From the NCBI GenBank assembly GCA_046331625.1, contig JAXLQL010000015.1, positions 123,948-187,947 on the forward strand: a DNA stretch of 64,000 bases, given 5' to 3'. Both the position numbers and the translations under genes were made by a program. How positions within the stretch are numbered: position 1 is the first letter of the stretch; each line of letters starts with the position of its first letter. This stretch comes from JAXLQL01 sp046331625 (lineage in GTDB: Bacteria > Acidobacteriota > Terriglobia > Bryobacterales > Bryobacteraceae). Below are positions 26,657-35,799 of the stretch, piece by piece. Under the pieces are notes generated by a model. The model worked only from the letters and a program-made list of their open reading frames with translations. It was not told the origin of the DNA and ran no database searches.

Positions 26657-27931
26657 TCACGAGAAGCGCGCGCTGATCCACTGGGCCACGTAGTCGAAGA
26701 AATTCTTCACGCTGTTCGAGAACTGCCCCGGCGTCTTCTCGCATTCCTTGCACGGCGTCGCTCCGTGCGTAGCGCCTTCCAACACGATGAAGTCCTTGTC
26801 TTTGCTCGCGGCCAGCTCGTAGTGCAGTTCGTTATCTCGGATGAACTGATAGCCGCCCATCGCCGAGAACAGCACCGGCACCGTAATGCTCTTCACCGCG
26901 CACGGCACGGAGTTGTTGGTGGAGCAGTATTCGATCGCGTCTTCCGAATTCGTGGCTCGAATCGCGTTGGTGCTCAGAAATGACCGCACCGTGAGCACGC
27001 GCGCCGTATCGCGAAAGCTCCGCGCCGAGCGCGCCGGAGCGCCGTAGTGCATTGCGCTCTCCACGATCTGCGTGGAGATGGTCCCGTCATTCTTCAAGAG
27101 CTTCCGCGGCCGCACAGTATGGTCACGCAGGCTCGGATCGAACGCGATCAACCGCGCTCCTTGCCCGTGCGTGATCACGAAGACGTCGTCATCGCGGTAC
27201 GGATACTTGCCCTCCTTCATTTGCTTTGCCCGCGTGAGCGCGTCTTCGATCAGGCGATTCATGCGCTCCGCCTGCGCGCGAAAGTATCGCTGCTTGAACT
27301 CGGCCGAGTAGTTCGAAGGGCCCTTCGGATTGAATCCATTCTTCTCGCTGAACGGATCAAGCGCCGGATCGATCTTCGCCGGATCGTTGCCGATGATTGC
27401 AGGGTTGATGCTCCGCAGTCCGTTGATCGAATTGCCCGGATGCGCGTCCATGAACACCATGCCATCCGCGCGCGGAAGGCCCGCGAGCGCATCCGAACAC
27501 GGCGCCAGCTTCGCGGCGTCCTGGCAGATCACGACGCCTTTCTCGGCAACCGCCTGGTAGTAACTCATCGACGTGCCGCCGCCGCTGTGCCCGAACAGCA
27601 CCACCTTCGCGATCCCCGGCTGCTTGCGTAAGAACTCGACGCCTGATTTTATGTCGAGCGCGATCTCGTCCCAGTTCACCGCCGACTCGTTGTTCTCGAA
27701 GCGCGGATTCATCGCGAGCACCAGAAAGCCGCGCCGCGAGAGTTCGCGCGTGGCGATATGCGAAAGAAAGTTCGCCGTGCGATGCGTCAGCAGTACGGCC
27801 ACTCGTGGTGCGGGTCCGCTATTCGGCCGATAAAGCGCGCCTTTCGTCGTGGAAGGCGAGAACTGGATGAACTCGGGATGGTCCTGCGCGAGGCAGGCCA
27901 TCGCGGTTAACAACAAAGCGGAGAGTCTCAT
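26657..27931 (-). CDS. Secreted alpha/beta hydrolase
   Basis: A 424-residue protein with a short signal peptide (MRLSALLLTAMACLAQ). The nucleophile elbow GHSGGG places the Ser at residue 116, and a candidate His is in LEGATHG near the C-terminus. A Cys-rich tail segment (TPCKECEK) precedes an amphipathic helix. The family resembles dienelactone-hydrolase-like esterases, but no specific substrate can be named. It overlaps the DUF1801 gene by 4 bases, so the two are translationally coupled. Confidence 0.85.
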   Translation of the reverse strand: MRLSALLLTAMACLAQDHPEFIQFSPSTTKGALYRPNSGPAPRVAVLLTHRTANFLSHIATRELSRRGFLVLAMNPRFENNESAVNWDEIALDIKSGVEFLRKQPGIAKVVLFGHSGGGTSMSYYQAVAEKGVVICQDAAKLAPCSDALAGLPRADGMVFMDAHPGNSINGLRSINPAIIGNDPAKIDPALDPFSEKNGFNPKGPSNYSAEFKQRYFRAQAERMNRLIEDALTRAKQMKEGKYPYRDDDVFVITHGQGARLIAFDPSLRDHTVRPRKLLKNDGTISTQIVESAMHYGAPARSARSFRDTARVLTVRSFLSTNAIRATNSEDAIEYCSTNNSVPCAVKSITVPVLFSAMGGYQFIRDNELHYELAASKDKDFIVLEGATHGATPCKECEKTPGQFSNSVKNFFDYVAQWISARFS

Positions 27932-28338
27932 TTTCGGCCTTTCTTCGGAGCGCCCTTCAAATCCGTGGGATCACCCAACGAAGCATTCAGCGCCACCGCT
28001 TCCTTGACGAGGTTGGCTGCCACCTTCGCCGCAATGCCGTCGCCTTCGCGCAATTCGAGCGTCGCCATTTCATACTTCCCACCGGGCTTCAATCGAGGCT
28101 CGATCTTGCGCAGCCGCTTGCCGCGCCAGAATCCGAACAACACGCGAGCGCTCTCGGCGCGGATCAAGCACACAGGGCCATTCGACGAGTAGACCAGATG
28201 TCCCCACTTGGTTCGCTCTTCGAGCTTCGCCGCCTTCTTCACCGCCTTGCGCAGCAGCGCGGCTTGCTCCTGCTGCCATCCACTGAGGCCCGCGATGTAT
28301 GCGTCAGGACTCTCGGCGTTCTTCATTCCACCGTTCAT
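27928..28338 (-). CDS. DUF1801-like protein
   Basis: A 136-residue protein with the DUF1801/YdhG layout: SPDAYIAGLSGWQQEQAALL, ERTKWGHLVYSSNGPVCLI and the basic FWRGKRLRKIEPRL stretch. The family is of unknown biochemical role and has a cystatin-like alpha+beta fold. The start may be 28338 or the ATG at 28326. It is the first gene of a two-gene unit with the hydrolase. Confidence 0.8.
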   Translation of the reverse strand: MNGGMKNAESPDAYIAGLSGWQQEQAALLRKAVKKAAKLEERTKWGHLVYSSNGPVCLIRAESARVLFGFWRGKRLRKIEPRLKPGGKYEMATLELREGDGIAAKVAANLVKEAVALNASLGDPTDLKGAPKKGRK

Positions 28339-28409
28339 ATGGGCTTCCAGCCAGCCATTGTACGCTGCCGCGAATCACGTGCTTGCTATGATCTCTTCGA
28401 GGTCCCGCC

Positions 28410-29771
28410 CTGCGCCGCCGTTCCCCCCTGCTCGCGATTCTGCTCGCAGCCTGCTCTACTCAAAAGCCGCTCCCGCCGCTGCCGGAACCTTCCACCGCAT
28501 CGTTCCTGCCCTCAGTGCGCGAAGCCATCGCAAATGACCTCGCGGCAGCGAAGGCGAAACCCAACGATCCCCAAGCAGCCGGTCATCTCGGGATGCTGCT
28601 CTACGCCTACGGTCAGCCCGCCGCTGCGCGCGCCGCATTCGAACGAGCCGCGATCCTCGACCCAGCGCGCTATGAGTGGACATACTATCTCGGTGTCGCT
28701 CAACTCGCCGATGGCCTGGCGCAGCCGGCTGTGGCGTCATTGCGAACAGCCGTGGCGCTCCGGTCGGATTCCGTACCCGCACAGTTGAAGCTCGGTGACG
28801 CGCTGCTCGCTTCGGGTGACAGCGCAGGAGCTGCGGCCGCCTATCAAAAGGTAATCGAGCATCCCGCCGCCAAGTACGGATACGCGCGCGCCACCGGACA
28901 AGCCGAGTTCCACGAGAAGGCGCTGGCGCAGTTCCCGCAATTCGGCGCGGCCATGTTTGCGCTCGCGCAGCATTACCAACGAGCCGGGCGCGCGCAAGAC
29001 GCCGCGCGGCTGTTGCGCGATTATCCGCGATTCAAGACGGTCGCGCCACCCGTGGACGATCCTGCTCTCGACGCGATCGACGCGCTGAATCAAGGTCCTA
29101 CTTCGCTCTTGAAGCAGGCGCAGAGTCTCGAGTCGCATGGCCAACTGGCGGCCGCGGCCGAACTCCAGGCGAAGGCGCTCGCGCTTGACCCGAAGCTGGT
29201 GCAAGCGCACGTGAACCTGATCTCGCTCTACGGCAGGCTCGGCGATGCCGCTCGCGCCACGGAACACTACAAAGCCGCCATCGCCCTCGACGCAAACGCA
29301 TCGGAGGCTTACTACAACTACGGCGTTCTCTGTTATCAGCAAGGCCGCCGCGCCGAAGCGCGCACCGCCTTCGAGAAGGCTCTCTCGCTTGACGCCTCAT
29401 CCGCCTCTGCACACACCAACCTGGGCGCGCTCTTGCAGGAGCAAGGCCAACTCGATGCCGCCGCAGCGCACTTCACCAAGGCGATCGAACTCGACCCCGG
29501 CCAGCGCCTCGCGCGATTCAATTTTGGCCGGATCCTCGCCAATCGCCGCAACTACGCCGCTGCGATCGCACAGTTCGAGCAGATCGTCAATGGGGATGAC
29601 GATGCCACGCCTACCTATCTCTATGCGCTCGGCGCGACACAGGCTCGCGCGGGCGACCGCGCGCACGCCATCGAAACCCTCGAGCGCGCTCGCACGGCGG
29701 CGTTCCAGAAAACCCAGCCCTCCGTCGTTGCGTCCATTGATCGCGACCTTCTGCAACTGAAAGCGAAATGA
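28410..29771 (+). CDS. TPR-repeat lipoprotein (probable CTG start)
   Basis: About 453 residues. From CTG at 28410 the frame reads (M)RRRSPLLAILLAACSTQ, a textbook lipoprotein signal with lipobox Cys at residue 15. GAGG lies 7 bases upstream of that CTG. The frame has no ATG, GTG or TTG between the preceding stop at 28389 and a GTG at 28515, which would remove the signal. At least six TPR units follow (for example ALDPKLVQAHVNLISLYGRL and ALDANASEAYYNYGVLCYQQ). The stop overlaps the next gene by 4 bases. It is probably a periplasm-facing scaffold coupled to the CRTAC1 lipoprotein. Confidence 0.8.
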   Translation: MRRRSPLLAILLAACSTQKPLPPLPEPSTASFLPSVREAIANDLAAAKAKPNDPQAAGHLGMLLYAYGQPAAARAAFERAAILDPARYEWTYYLGVAQLADGLAQPAVASLRTAVALRSDSVPAQLKLGDALLASGDSAGAAAAYQKVIEHPAAKYGYARATGQAEFHEKALAQFPQFGAAMFALAQHYQRAGRAQDAARLLRDYPRFKTVAPPVDDPALDAIDALNQGPTSLLKQAQSLESHGQLAAAAELQAKALALDPKLVQAHVNLISLYGRLGDAARATEHYKAAIALDANASEAYYNYGVLCYQQGRRAEARTAFEKALSLDASSASAHTNLGALLQEQGQLDAAAAHFTKAIELDPGQRLARFNFGRILANRRNYAAAIAQFEQIVNGDDDATPTYLYALGATQARAGDRAHAIETLERARTAAFQKTQPSVVASIDRDLLQLKAK

Positions 29772-31402
29772 AGAAGCTCGCCGCGCTCCTGCTCCTCGTG
29801 TGCTCCTGCTCCCACCGACAGGAGTCCGCCGCGCCGCGCCCGATCTTCCGCGACGCCGCCCCCGAAACCGGACTCGTCTTCGAGCACGCAACCGGCGCAA
29901 CCGGCGAGTTCCTCATGCCCGAAATCATGGGCTCCGGAGTGGCTCTCTTCGACTTTGACAATGACGGCGACCTCGACGTCTACCTCGTCCAAAGCATCGG
30001 CCGCGGCAAGCTCTTCCGCAACGAACTCGTGCCTTCCGGTTCACTGCGATTCACTGACGTCACCGCCGCTTCTGGCATCGCCTTCGACAGCTACGGCATG
30101 GGGGCGGCCACGGGCGACTTCGATGGCGACGGCCGCGTGGACCTGCTGCTCACCGCATGGGCACAGCCCGGCAAGCCCGGCCGCGCGCTCTATCGCAACC
30201 TGGGTAACGGCCGCTTCGAGGCCGTGCCGCTTCCGCCCGAGCCTTTGCCGAATCAATGGTCCTCGAGCGCGTCATTCTTCGACTACGATCGCGACGGCCG
30301 CCTCGACCTCGTCATCCTCAGCTACGTCAACTTCACTCGCGCGCTGAACAAGAAGTGCCAGACGCCGGCCGGTGAGCCCGACTACTGCACTCCGAAAGCA
30401 TACTCGCCCGTCTCCGCGCGCCTCTATCACAACGAAGGATCGCGCTTCACTGACGTGACGGAGAAGGCCGGACTCAATCGCGCGCTCGGCCCCGGACTCG
30501 GCGTGCTCGCCATGGATTTCAACGGCGACTCCTACCCGGACCTCTTCGTCGCCAACGACACCGCCGCGAATCATCTCTGGATCAACCAACGCGACGGAAC
30601 GTTCCGCGAAGCCGCTATCGAGTCCGGACTTGCCTACTCCGAGGACGGGCTCGCCAAAGCCGGCATGGGTGTCGCCGCCGGAGACTACGATCGCGATGGC
30701 CGCCCGGATCTGCTCGTGCTCAACCTCATGCGCGAAGGCGCGACGCTCTTTCACAACGAAGGCCTCACGCCGCAAGGTGCGCCCTCGTTCGCAGACGTCA
30801 GCCGCCGCACCGGGATCTACAAGGAGACGTTCGCGTACACCGGCTTCGGCGCCGGTTGGGTCGACTATGACAACGACGGCTGGCTCGATCTGTTTCTAGC
30901 CAATGGCGCCGTCACCTTGCGCGAGGAGCAGCGCGGCCAGAAGGTCCCGTTCAAGGAGCGGAATCTCCTCCTTCACAACGAAGCCGGCCAGAAGTTCATC
31001 AACGCTGCCGGCGCCGCCGGACCCGTGCTCGCGCTCGAAGAGGTGACGCGCGGCGCAGCCTTCGGCGACATCGACAACGATGGCGACATCGACATCCTCA
31101 TCACCAACAACGGTGGACCCGCCCGCCTGCTTCTCAACGAGGCACCCAAGTCCGGCTGGATCGGCGTGCAACTCGAGGGCAAGCAATCGATCGGCGCAAC
31201 GGTCACGCTCCATCGCGATGGGCTCCCTCCGCTCATGCGCGTGGTCCACACCGATTCGAGCTACTGCTCAGCGTCGGATCCGCGTGTGGTCTTCGGGCTG
31301 GGCGCGCAGACCTCGGTGTCTCGTATCGAGGTCGTGTGGCCCGATGGTTCGCAACGGACCCTCACGGCGCCGCAGCCCGGTACCTATCTCACTCTGAAGT
31401 GA
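29768..31402 (+). CDS. CRTAC1-family lipoprotein (FG-GAP/VCBS propeller with ASPIC/UnbV C-terminus)
   Basis: A 544-residue lipoprotein with lipobox Cys at residue 14 (LLLLVCSC). Repeats of Ca-binding type D-x-D-x-D-G are frequent (DFDNDGDLD, DFDGDGRVD, DYDRDGRPD, DYDNDGWLD, DIDNDGDID), forming a seven-bladed integrin-like propeller. The last 70 residues (RVVHTDSSYCSASDPRVVFG, VVWPDGS) match the ASPIC/UnbV module. TPR-CRTAC1 pairs are frequent in acidobacteria and planctomycetes; the function is unknown, probably surface binding. Confidence 0.9.
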   Translation: MKKLAALLLLVCSCSHRQESAAPRPIFRDAAPETGLVFEHATGATGEFLMPEIMGSGVALFDFDNDGDLDVYLVQSIGRGKLFRNELVPSGSLRFTDVTAASGIAFDSYGMGAATGDFDGDGRVDLLLTAWAQPGKPGRALYRNLGNGRFEAVPLPPEPLPNQWSSSASFFDYDRDGRLDLVILSYVNFTRALNKKCQTPAGEPDYCTPKAYSPVSARLYHNEGSRFTDVTEKAGLNRALGPGLGVLAMDFNGDSYPDLFVANDTAANHLWINQRDGTFREAAIESGLAYSEDGLAKAGMGVAAGDYDRDGRPDLLVLNLMREGATLFHNEGLTPQGAPSFADVSRRTGIYKETFAYTGFGAGWVDYDNDGWLDLFLANGAVTLREEQRGQKVPFKERNLLLHNEAGQKFINAAGAAGPVLALEEVTRGAAFGDIDNDGDIDILITNNGGPARLLLNEAPKSGWIGVQLEGKQSIGATVTLHRDGLPPLMRVVHTDSSYCSASDPRVVFGLGAQTSVSRIEVVWPDGSQRTLTAPQPGTYLTLK

Positions 31403-31422
31403 AAGCTGGGAAGTGAGCGACC

Positions 31423-31647
31423 CTACTGGCACTTCGCCAGCGAATGGTCATTCTTCTCGTAACACTTGCCAGTGTCGTTGAGACCGTGCGTTTCCTTCTT
31501 GTCCTTGATGGGCATCTTGACGTGGCACGCGGTGCAAGCCTTCTTTTCCTTTTTCATGTACTCTGGCTTGCCGGAACTCGGCGTGGTGTTCAGAACAATA
31601 CCGCAAATGAGAATTGCTACAGGTGCTGCGAATTTGAAGAGTTTCAT
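31423..31647 (-). CDS. Small exported monoheme c-type cytochrome-like protein
   Basis: A 74-residue protein. The ATG at 31647 has GAGGTG upstream and starts MKLFKFAAPVAILICGIVL, a signal peptide. One heme-binding motif C38-T-A-C-H42 follows a lysine-rich patch (KKEKKACTACHVK). A distal Met (M45) could be the axial ligand, but this is a guess. The polypeptide is too short for a normal cytochrome c fold. It could be a mini-cytochrome or simply a zinc- or thiol-binding protein. It is convergent with the CRTAC1 gene. Confidence 0.7.
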   Translation of the reverse strand: MKLFKFAAPVAILICGIVLNTTPSSGKPEYMKKEKKACTACHVKMPIKDKKETHGLNDTGKCYEKNDHSLAKCQ

Positions 31648-31726
31648 GATCACCTCTGCTCTCATCTTAGCAACCGGTAGCCGAACCCCCGCCCGCCGCT
31701 CAGACTCCTCTATACTGTCCTCTGCC

Positions 31727-32305
31727 ATGCAAAACTGGCTCGTCGCCCACTGGGTCGCCTGTGCCCAAGTGGGTGGCATCCTCCTCTTGCTCCTCGCCCC
31801 GTTGTTGGGCCTCGTCTGGACCACCGCTCTGCTACTCGTATTCCTCCAACTGCCCGTCTACATGCTCCACCAAGTGGAGGAGCACACGGGCGACCGCTTC
31901 CGCCGCTTCATCAATCAGGAAGTGTTCGGGGGAAAGGAAGCGCTCAACCCCGCGTCCATCCTCTGGATCAACATCCCTGGCGTTTGGGGCATCAACCTCG
32001 TCTCTCTCTACGCCGCCACTCTCGCCGGCATCGGCTGGGGACTCATCGGAATCTACATGACTCTCGTCAACGGGTTGGTCCACATTCTCGGAGCGTTGCG
32101 TAAAGGTTACAATCCCGGGCTCTGGACCGCCATTGCCCTCTTCGTGCCCATCGGCGGATACGCTTGGCACGCAGTCTCGGTCTCCCCCGGGGTTACCAGC
32201 CTGCACCACGGCGCCGGACTCGCTTCCGCCATCGTTCTCCACGCCGCCATCGTCGGCTACGCAAAAACCAGCGCTGGCCGCCCGGGCGCCCCCCCCGACT
32301 TGTAA
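31727..32305 (+). CDS. HXXEE-domain integral membrane protein
   Basis: A 192-residue polytopic membrane protein with about six hydrophobic helices. The name-giving motif H48-QV-EE52 (YMLHQVEEHTGDRF) is present, as are later His residues such as HILGA and LHH that may form a metal site. The start at 31727 (MQNWLVAHWVACAQ) removes an upstream stretch that lies opposite the small cytochrome gene. The family function is unknown. Confidence 0.85.
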   Translation: MQNWLVAHWVACAQVGGILLLLLAPLLGLVWTTALLLVFLQLPVYMLHQVEEHTGDRFRRFINQEVFGGKEALNPASILWINIPGVWGINLVSLYAATLAGIGWGLIGIYMTLVNGLVHILGALRKGYNPGLWTAIALFVPIGGYAWHAVSVSPGVTSLHHGAGLASAIVLHAAIVGYAKTSAGRPGAPPDL

Positions 32306-32334
32306 AACTATGGGGGTCCGGGGGTCCCCCCGGC

Positions 32335-32362
32335 TTGACACCGCCGCCAGACCAGCTAGACT
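32335..32362 (+). promoter_or_regulatory. Sigma70-type promoter for the second Oar-like receptor
   Basis: TTGACA at 32335-32340 and TAGACT at 32357-32362 are separated by 16 bases and lie 57 bases upstream of the receptor ATG. A G/C-rich inverted repeat (CCGGGGG...CCCCCGG) sits immediately before the -35 and may end transcription of the upstream membrane-protein gene. Confidence 0.6.
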
Positions 32363-32419
32363 TGCTTAGGTCACCCGCCGCGTGGGTCCGGGTGGAAGTG
32401 TTTCTCGTCAGGGGGGTTC

Positions 32420-35400
32420 ATGAGTTTCAAGTCGATGGGCGCGGTATTCGTATCCGCGCTGATGCTGTTCTCCAACGCCGCCAGCGGCCAGATCCTTTAC
32501 GGAACGCTGGTGGGTACCATCACCGATCCGACCCAAGGCGCTATCGTCGGCGCAATGGTGGAGATCAACAATCGCGCCACGGGCTTCTCCGCTACTGACA
32601 AGAGCGATGATCGCGGCGCATACGAATTTCGCAACCTGTTGCCTGGCGCCTACACCATCAAGATCACCGCGCCCGGCTTCAATTCGTTCGAAGCCAAGGA
32701 TGTTGCGCTCTCGGCGAACAACATAGCCCGCGTCGACGCGGCTCTCAAGGTAGGGAGCGTGGCCGAGACCATCACGGTGGGTGCGGAAGTCGCCCAGTTG
32801 CAGACTGACAAGTCTGACGTTCACATGGACATCAGCGCCAAGGAACTGACGCAGATTTCGCTCGGCGGCTACCGGAACTTCCAGTCGGTGATCGACTTCA
32901 TGCCCGGAACCACTCCGGCGTCGTTCCAGAACGCCTCCACCGATAGCCCGGCCCGCGCGCTCACGATGAACGTGAACGGCACGGCGCGCAACTCGAACAA
33001 CACCCGTATCGACGGCGCGGCCAGCGTCTTTACCTGGCTCCCTCACCACGCCTATTACATCCCGCCCATCGAGTCGATCGAGACCGTCAACGTCTCCACC
33101 AACAATTTCGACGCGGAGCAGGGCATGGCGGGCGGCGCGGCCGTCAACGTCATCACCAAGTCCGGCACCAACTCGATCCGTGCGGTGTTGTTCGAGTACC
33201 ACACCAACCACAAGCTCGGCGCTAAGAACCTCTTCTTCAACCCGAACACTCCCGCCGGACCCAACACGCCGCAGCGCATCGACAACCAGTTCGGCGGCAC
33301 CGTCGGCGGACCCATCAAGAAGGACCAGCTCTTCTACTTCGCTTCTTGGGAAGGCACCACGACCGCCGAGCGCGGCAACGGACTGCTCAGTGTTCCCACC
33401 GCCAAGGTCCGCTCGGGCAACATGGATGGGCTCGCGACTCTATACGACCCCGCCACGGGTGATTCGGCGGGCCGCAACCGTACGCCGCTTCCCGGCAACC
33501 AGGTTCCCACGGCGCGTATGTCGCCCCAGGCGCTGGCGCTGCAGAACCTGATCCCGCTGCCGAACAGCAATGCCAACCAGACCAGTAACTTCTTCGCGTC
33601 GGCGCCCTACTACTTCAAGCGCAACATGATTGACGCCAAGATGGACTACACGCCCACGGCGAAGCTCAAGGTTTTCGGCAAGTACAGCGTCATGATCGCG
33701 CCCGTCTACTCGGCAGCCCCTTTGGGAGACGCGCTCGGCGGATATCCCGGCGGCGCGGCCGGGGCGGCTGGCATCGGCACCGGACACAACCACACCGACG
33801 TCTTCGGCGGCGGCGTGAGCTACGTGATCTCGCCCACGCTGCTGGTGGACGGCAACTTCGGCGGCACCTTGATGCACCACGATACGCAGGGCCCCGACTA
33901 CGGCAAGAACATCGGTACCGACGTGCTGAAGATCCCCGGGACCAATGGTTCCGACATCCGCCAGAGCGGTTTCCCGATCTTCAACATCAATGGCTACACG
34001 AGCCTGGGCAACACCAACAACTGGAGCCCGGTGGAGCGCAATGACCGCAGCTTCACGTACTCCGGCAACGCCAACTGGACCAAGGGCGCCCACAACCTGC
34101 GTTTCGGCATCGATCTCATTCAGCACGCCATGAATCACTGGCAGCCCGAGATCGGGAGCTACTCGCCCCGTGGTGGCCTCAACTTCAACTCCAACGGACT
34201 CACTGCTCTGAACGGTGGAGCGGCAGCCAACAATTACAACGCCTATGCCGGGTTCCTGATGGGGCTTCCGTCGTCGATCGGCAAGTCATACCAGTTCTAC
34301 GACCCGATGCGGACGCGCGAGTTCCAGCAAGGCTACTACATTCGCGACAACTGGCAGGTCAACCGGAAGCTCAACCTCAACATCGGTTTGCGCATGGAGC
34401 ACTTCCCGATCATGAACCGCGGCGAGTTCGGCATCGAACGCTACGATCCCACTACGAACAAGGTGCTGATCGGCGGCCGCGGCAACGTGCCTCGGAACGC
34501 CGGTACTGACGCCATCGGGATCATGTGGGGGCCGCGCGTGGGCCTCGCCTATCGCGCCGACGACAAGACCGTGATCCGCGCCGGCTTCGGCATCACCAAT
34601 GATCCGTATCCGGTGAGCCGTCCCTTGCGCAGCCCGTTCCCGGCCGTGATCGTCGACGAATATATCCAGCCGAACGCGTTCGTTCCGCCCGTGTTCAACG
34701 GCCAGAACCTGACGCTCGCCACCGGCATCCCAGCGGTGAAATTCCCTGACCTGAGCACCGGCGTGGTCGACATCGCCAACACGATTTCGACGAACAGCCT
34801 GCAGGCTGGGAAGTTCCGCCGCGGTTACATCGAGTCATTCAACTTCACGTTCCAGCGGGAACTGGGCCACTCGTTCCTGGTCAACACGGGATACGTGGGA
34901 ACCCGCTCCATCCGCCAGGCCCTCACCTACTTCAACGCCAATGCCGGAATCGTTCCCGGCGCGGGCGTCAACGGCCGTCCGTTGTTCGGACAATTCGGCG
35001 TCACCGTGGACCGCAACTTCTTCATCCCGATGGCCACGCAGCGCTACGACGCATGGCAATCGACCCTGACCAAGCGGCTCTCGGGCGGCTTGTTCGCTAC
35101 GGTCAACTACAGCTTGGCCAAGGCGCAGGGCATCAACGCCGGAAACTCCGACAACGGTCTCCGGTTCTACGTGCCCAGCCAATTCTCGAAGAACAAGGCC
35201 GTGTCTGACTTTGACCGCACGCACTCGTTCACCGCGGCCAGTTCCTATGAGCTGCCCTTCGGCAAGGGCAAGAAGTTCTTGACGAGCGGCGCGGGCGCGG
35301 CCATCGCCGGCGGCTGGCAGTTGAACCCGACCTTGCAGTGGTACTCCGGGACGCCGTTCATCGTCGGCGCGGACGGCAGCTCGCTCAACGCACCGGCGAA

Positions 35401-35767
35401 TACGCAGGTGGCCGATCGGGTGAGCCCGACGGTCAAGCTTGGCGGCGTGGGTCTCGGCAATCCGTTCATCGATCCTTCTTCGTTCAAGGCCGTGTCCGAA
35501 GTTCGCTTCGGCAACATGGGCCTCAACGAAGTTCGCGGACCGTGGCGCTTCGTCACCAACCTCGGCTTGTTCCGCTCGTTCACGGTGACCGAGCGGATGA
35601 ACCTCCAGTTCCGTGTGGAAGCTCTGAACTGGACCAACACGCCGACTCTCGCCAACCCGAACGCGAGCGTGTCGAGTCCGTCGAACTTCATGGCCATCAC
35701 CGCGACCGATGCCAACGCGACGGCCCAACAGCGGACCATCCGCTTCGGGCTCCGCTTGGCGTTCTGA
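32420..35767 (+). CDS. Oar-like TonB-dependent receptor with carboxypeptidase-regulatory domain
   Basis: A 1115-residue outer-membrane receptor. A signal peptide (ending NAASGQ) is followed by the carboxypeptidase regulatory-like sandwich (LVGTITDPTQGAIVGAMVEI), a plug region with AVNVITKSGTNSIRAVLFEY, and a long barrel with TonB-receptor features ending in IRFGLRLAF. It is of the same class as the receptor at 6.8-10.1 kb but clearly diverged. A strong G-tract ribosome-binding site precedes the ATG. The substrate is unknown. Confidence 0.9.
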   Translation: MSFKSMGAVFVSALMLFSNAASGQILYGTLVGTITDPTQGAIVGAMVEINNRATGFSATDKSDDRGAYEFRNLLPGAYTIKITAPGFNSFEAKDVALSANNIARVDAALKVGSVAETITVGAEVAQLQTDKSDVHMDISAKELTQISLGGYRNFQSVIDFMPGTTPASFQNASTDSPARALTMNVNGTARNSNNTRIDGAASVFTWLPHHAYYIPPIESIETVNVSTNNFDAEQGMAGGAAVNVITKSGTNSIRAVLFEYHTNHKLGAKNLFFNPNTPAGPNTPQRIDNQFGGTVGGPIKKDQLFYFASWEGTTTAERGNGLLSVPTAKVRSGNMDGLATLYDPATGDSAGRNRTPLPGNQVPTARMSPQALALQNLIPLPNSNANQTSNFFASAPYYFKRNMIDAKMDYTPTAKLKVFGKYSVMIAPVYSAAPLGDALGGYPGGAAGAAGIGTGHNHTDVFGGGVSYVISPTLLVDGNFGGTLMHHDTQGPDYGKNIGTDVLKIPGTNGSDIRQSGFPIFNINGYTSLGNTNNWSPVERNDRSFTYSGNANWTKGAHNLRFGIDLIQHAMNHWQPEIGSYSPRGGLNFNSNGLTALNGGAAANNYNAYAGFLMGLPSSIGKSYQFYDPMRTREFQQGYYIRDNWQVNRKLNLNIGLRMEHFPIMNRGEFGIERYDPTTNKVLIGGRGNVPRNAGTDAIGIMWGPRVGLAYRADDKTVIRAGFGITNDPYPVSRPLRSPFPAVIVDEYIQPNAFVPPVFNGQNLTLATGIPAVKFPDLSTGVVDIANTISTNSLQAGKFRRGYIESFNFTFQRELGHSFLVNTGYVGTRSIRQALTYFNANAGIVPGAGVNGRPLFGQFGVTVDRNFFIPMATQRYDAWQSTLTKRLSGGLFATVNYSLAKAQGINAGNSDNGLRFYVPSQFSKNKAVSDFDRTHSFTAASSYELPFGKGKKFLTSGAGAAIAGGWQLNPTLQWYSGTPFIVGADGSSLNAPANTQVADRVSPTVKLGGVGLGNPFIDPSSFKAVSEVRFGNMGLNEVRGPWRFVTNLGLFRSFTVTERMNLQFRVEALNWTNTPTLANPNASVSSPSNFMAITATDANATAQQRTIRFGLRLAF

Positions 35768-35799
35768 ACGCTTGACTGAGTAGTAGTGAAGGGGCGGGC

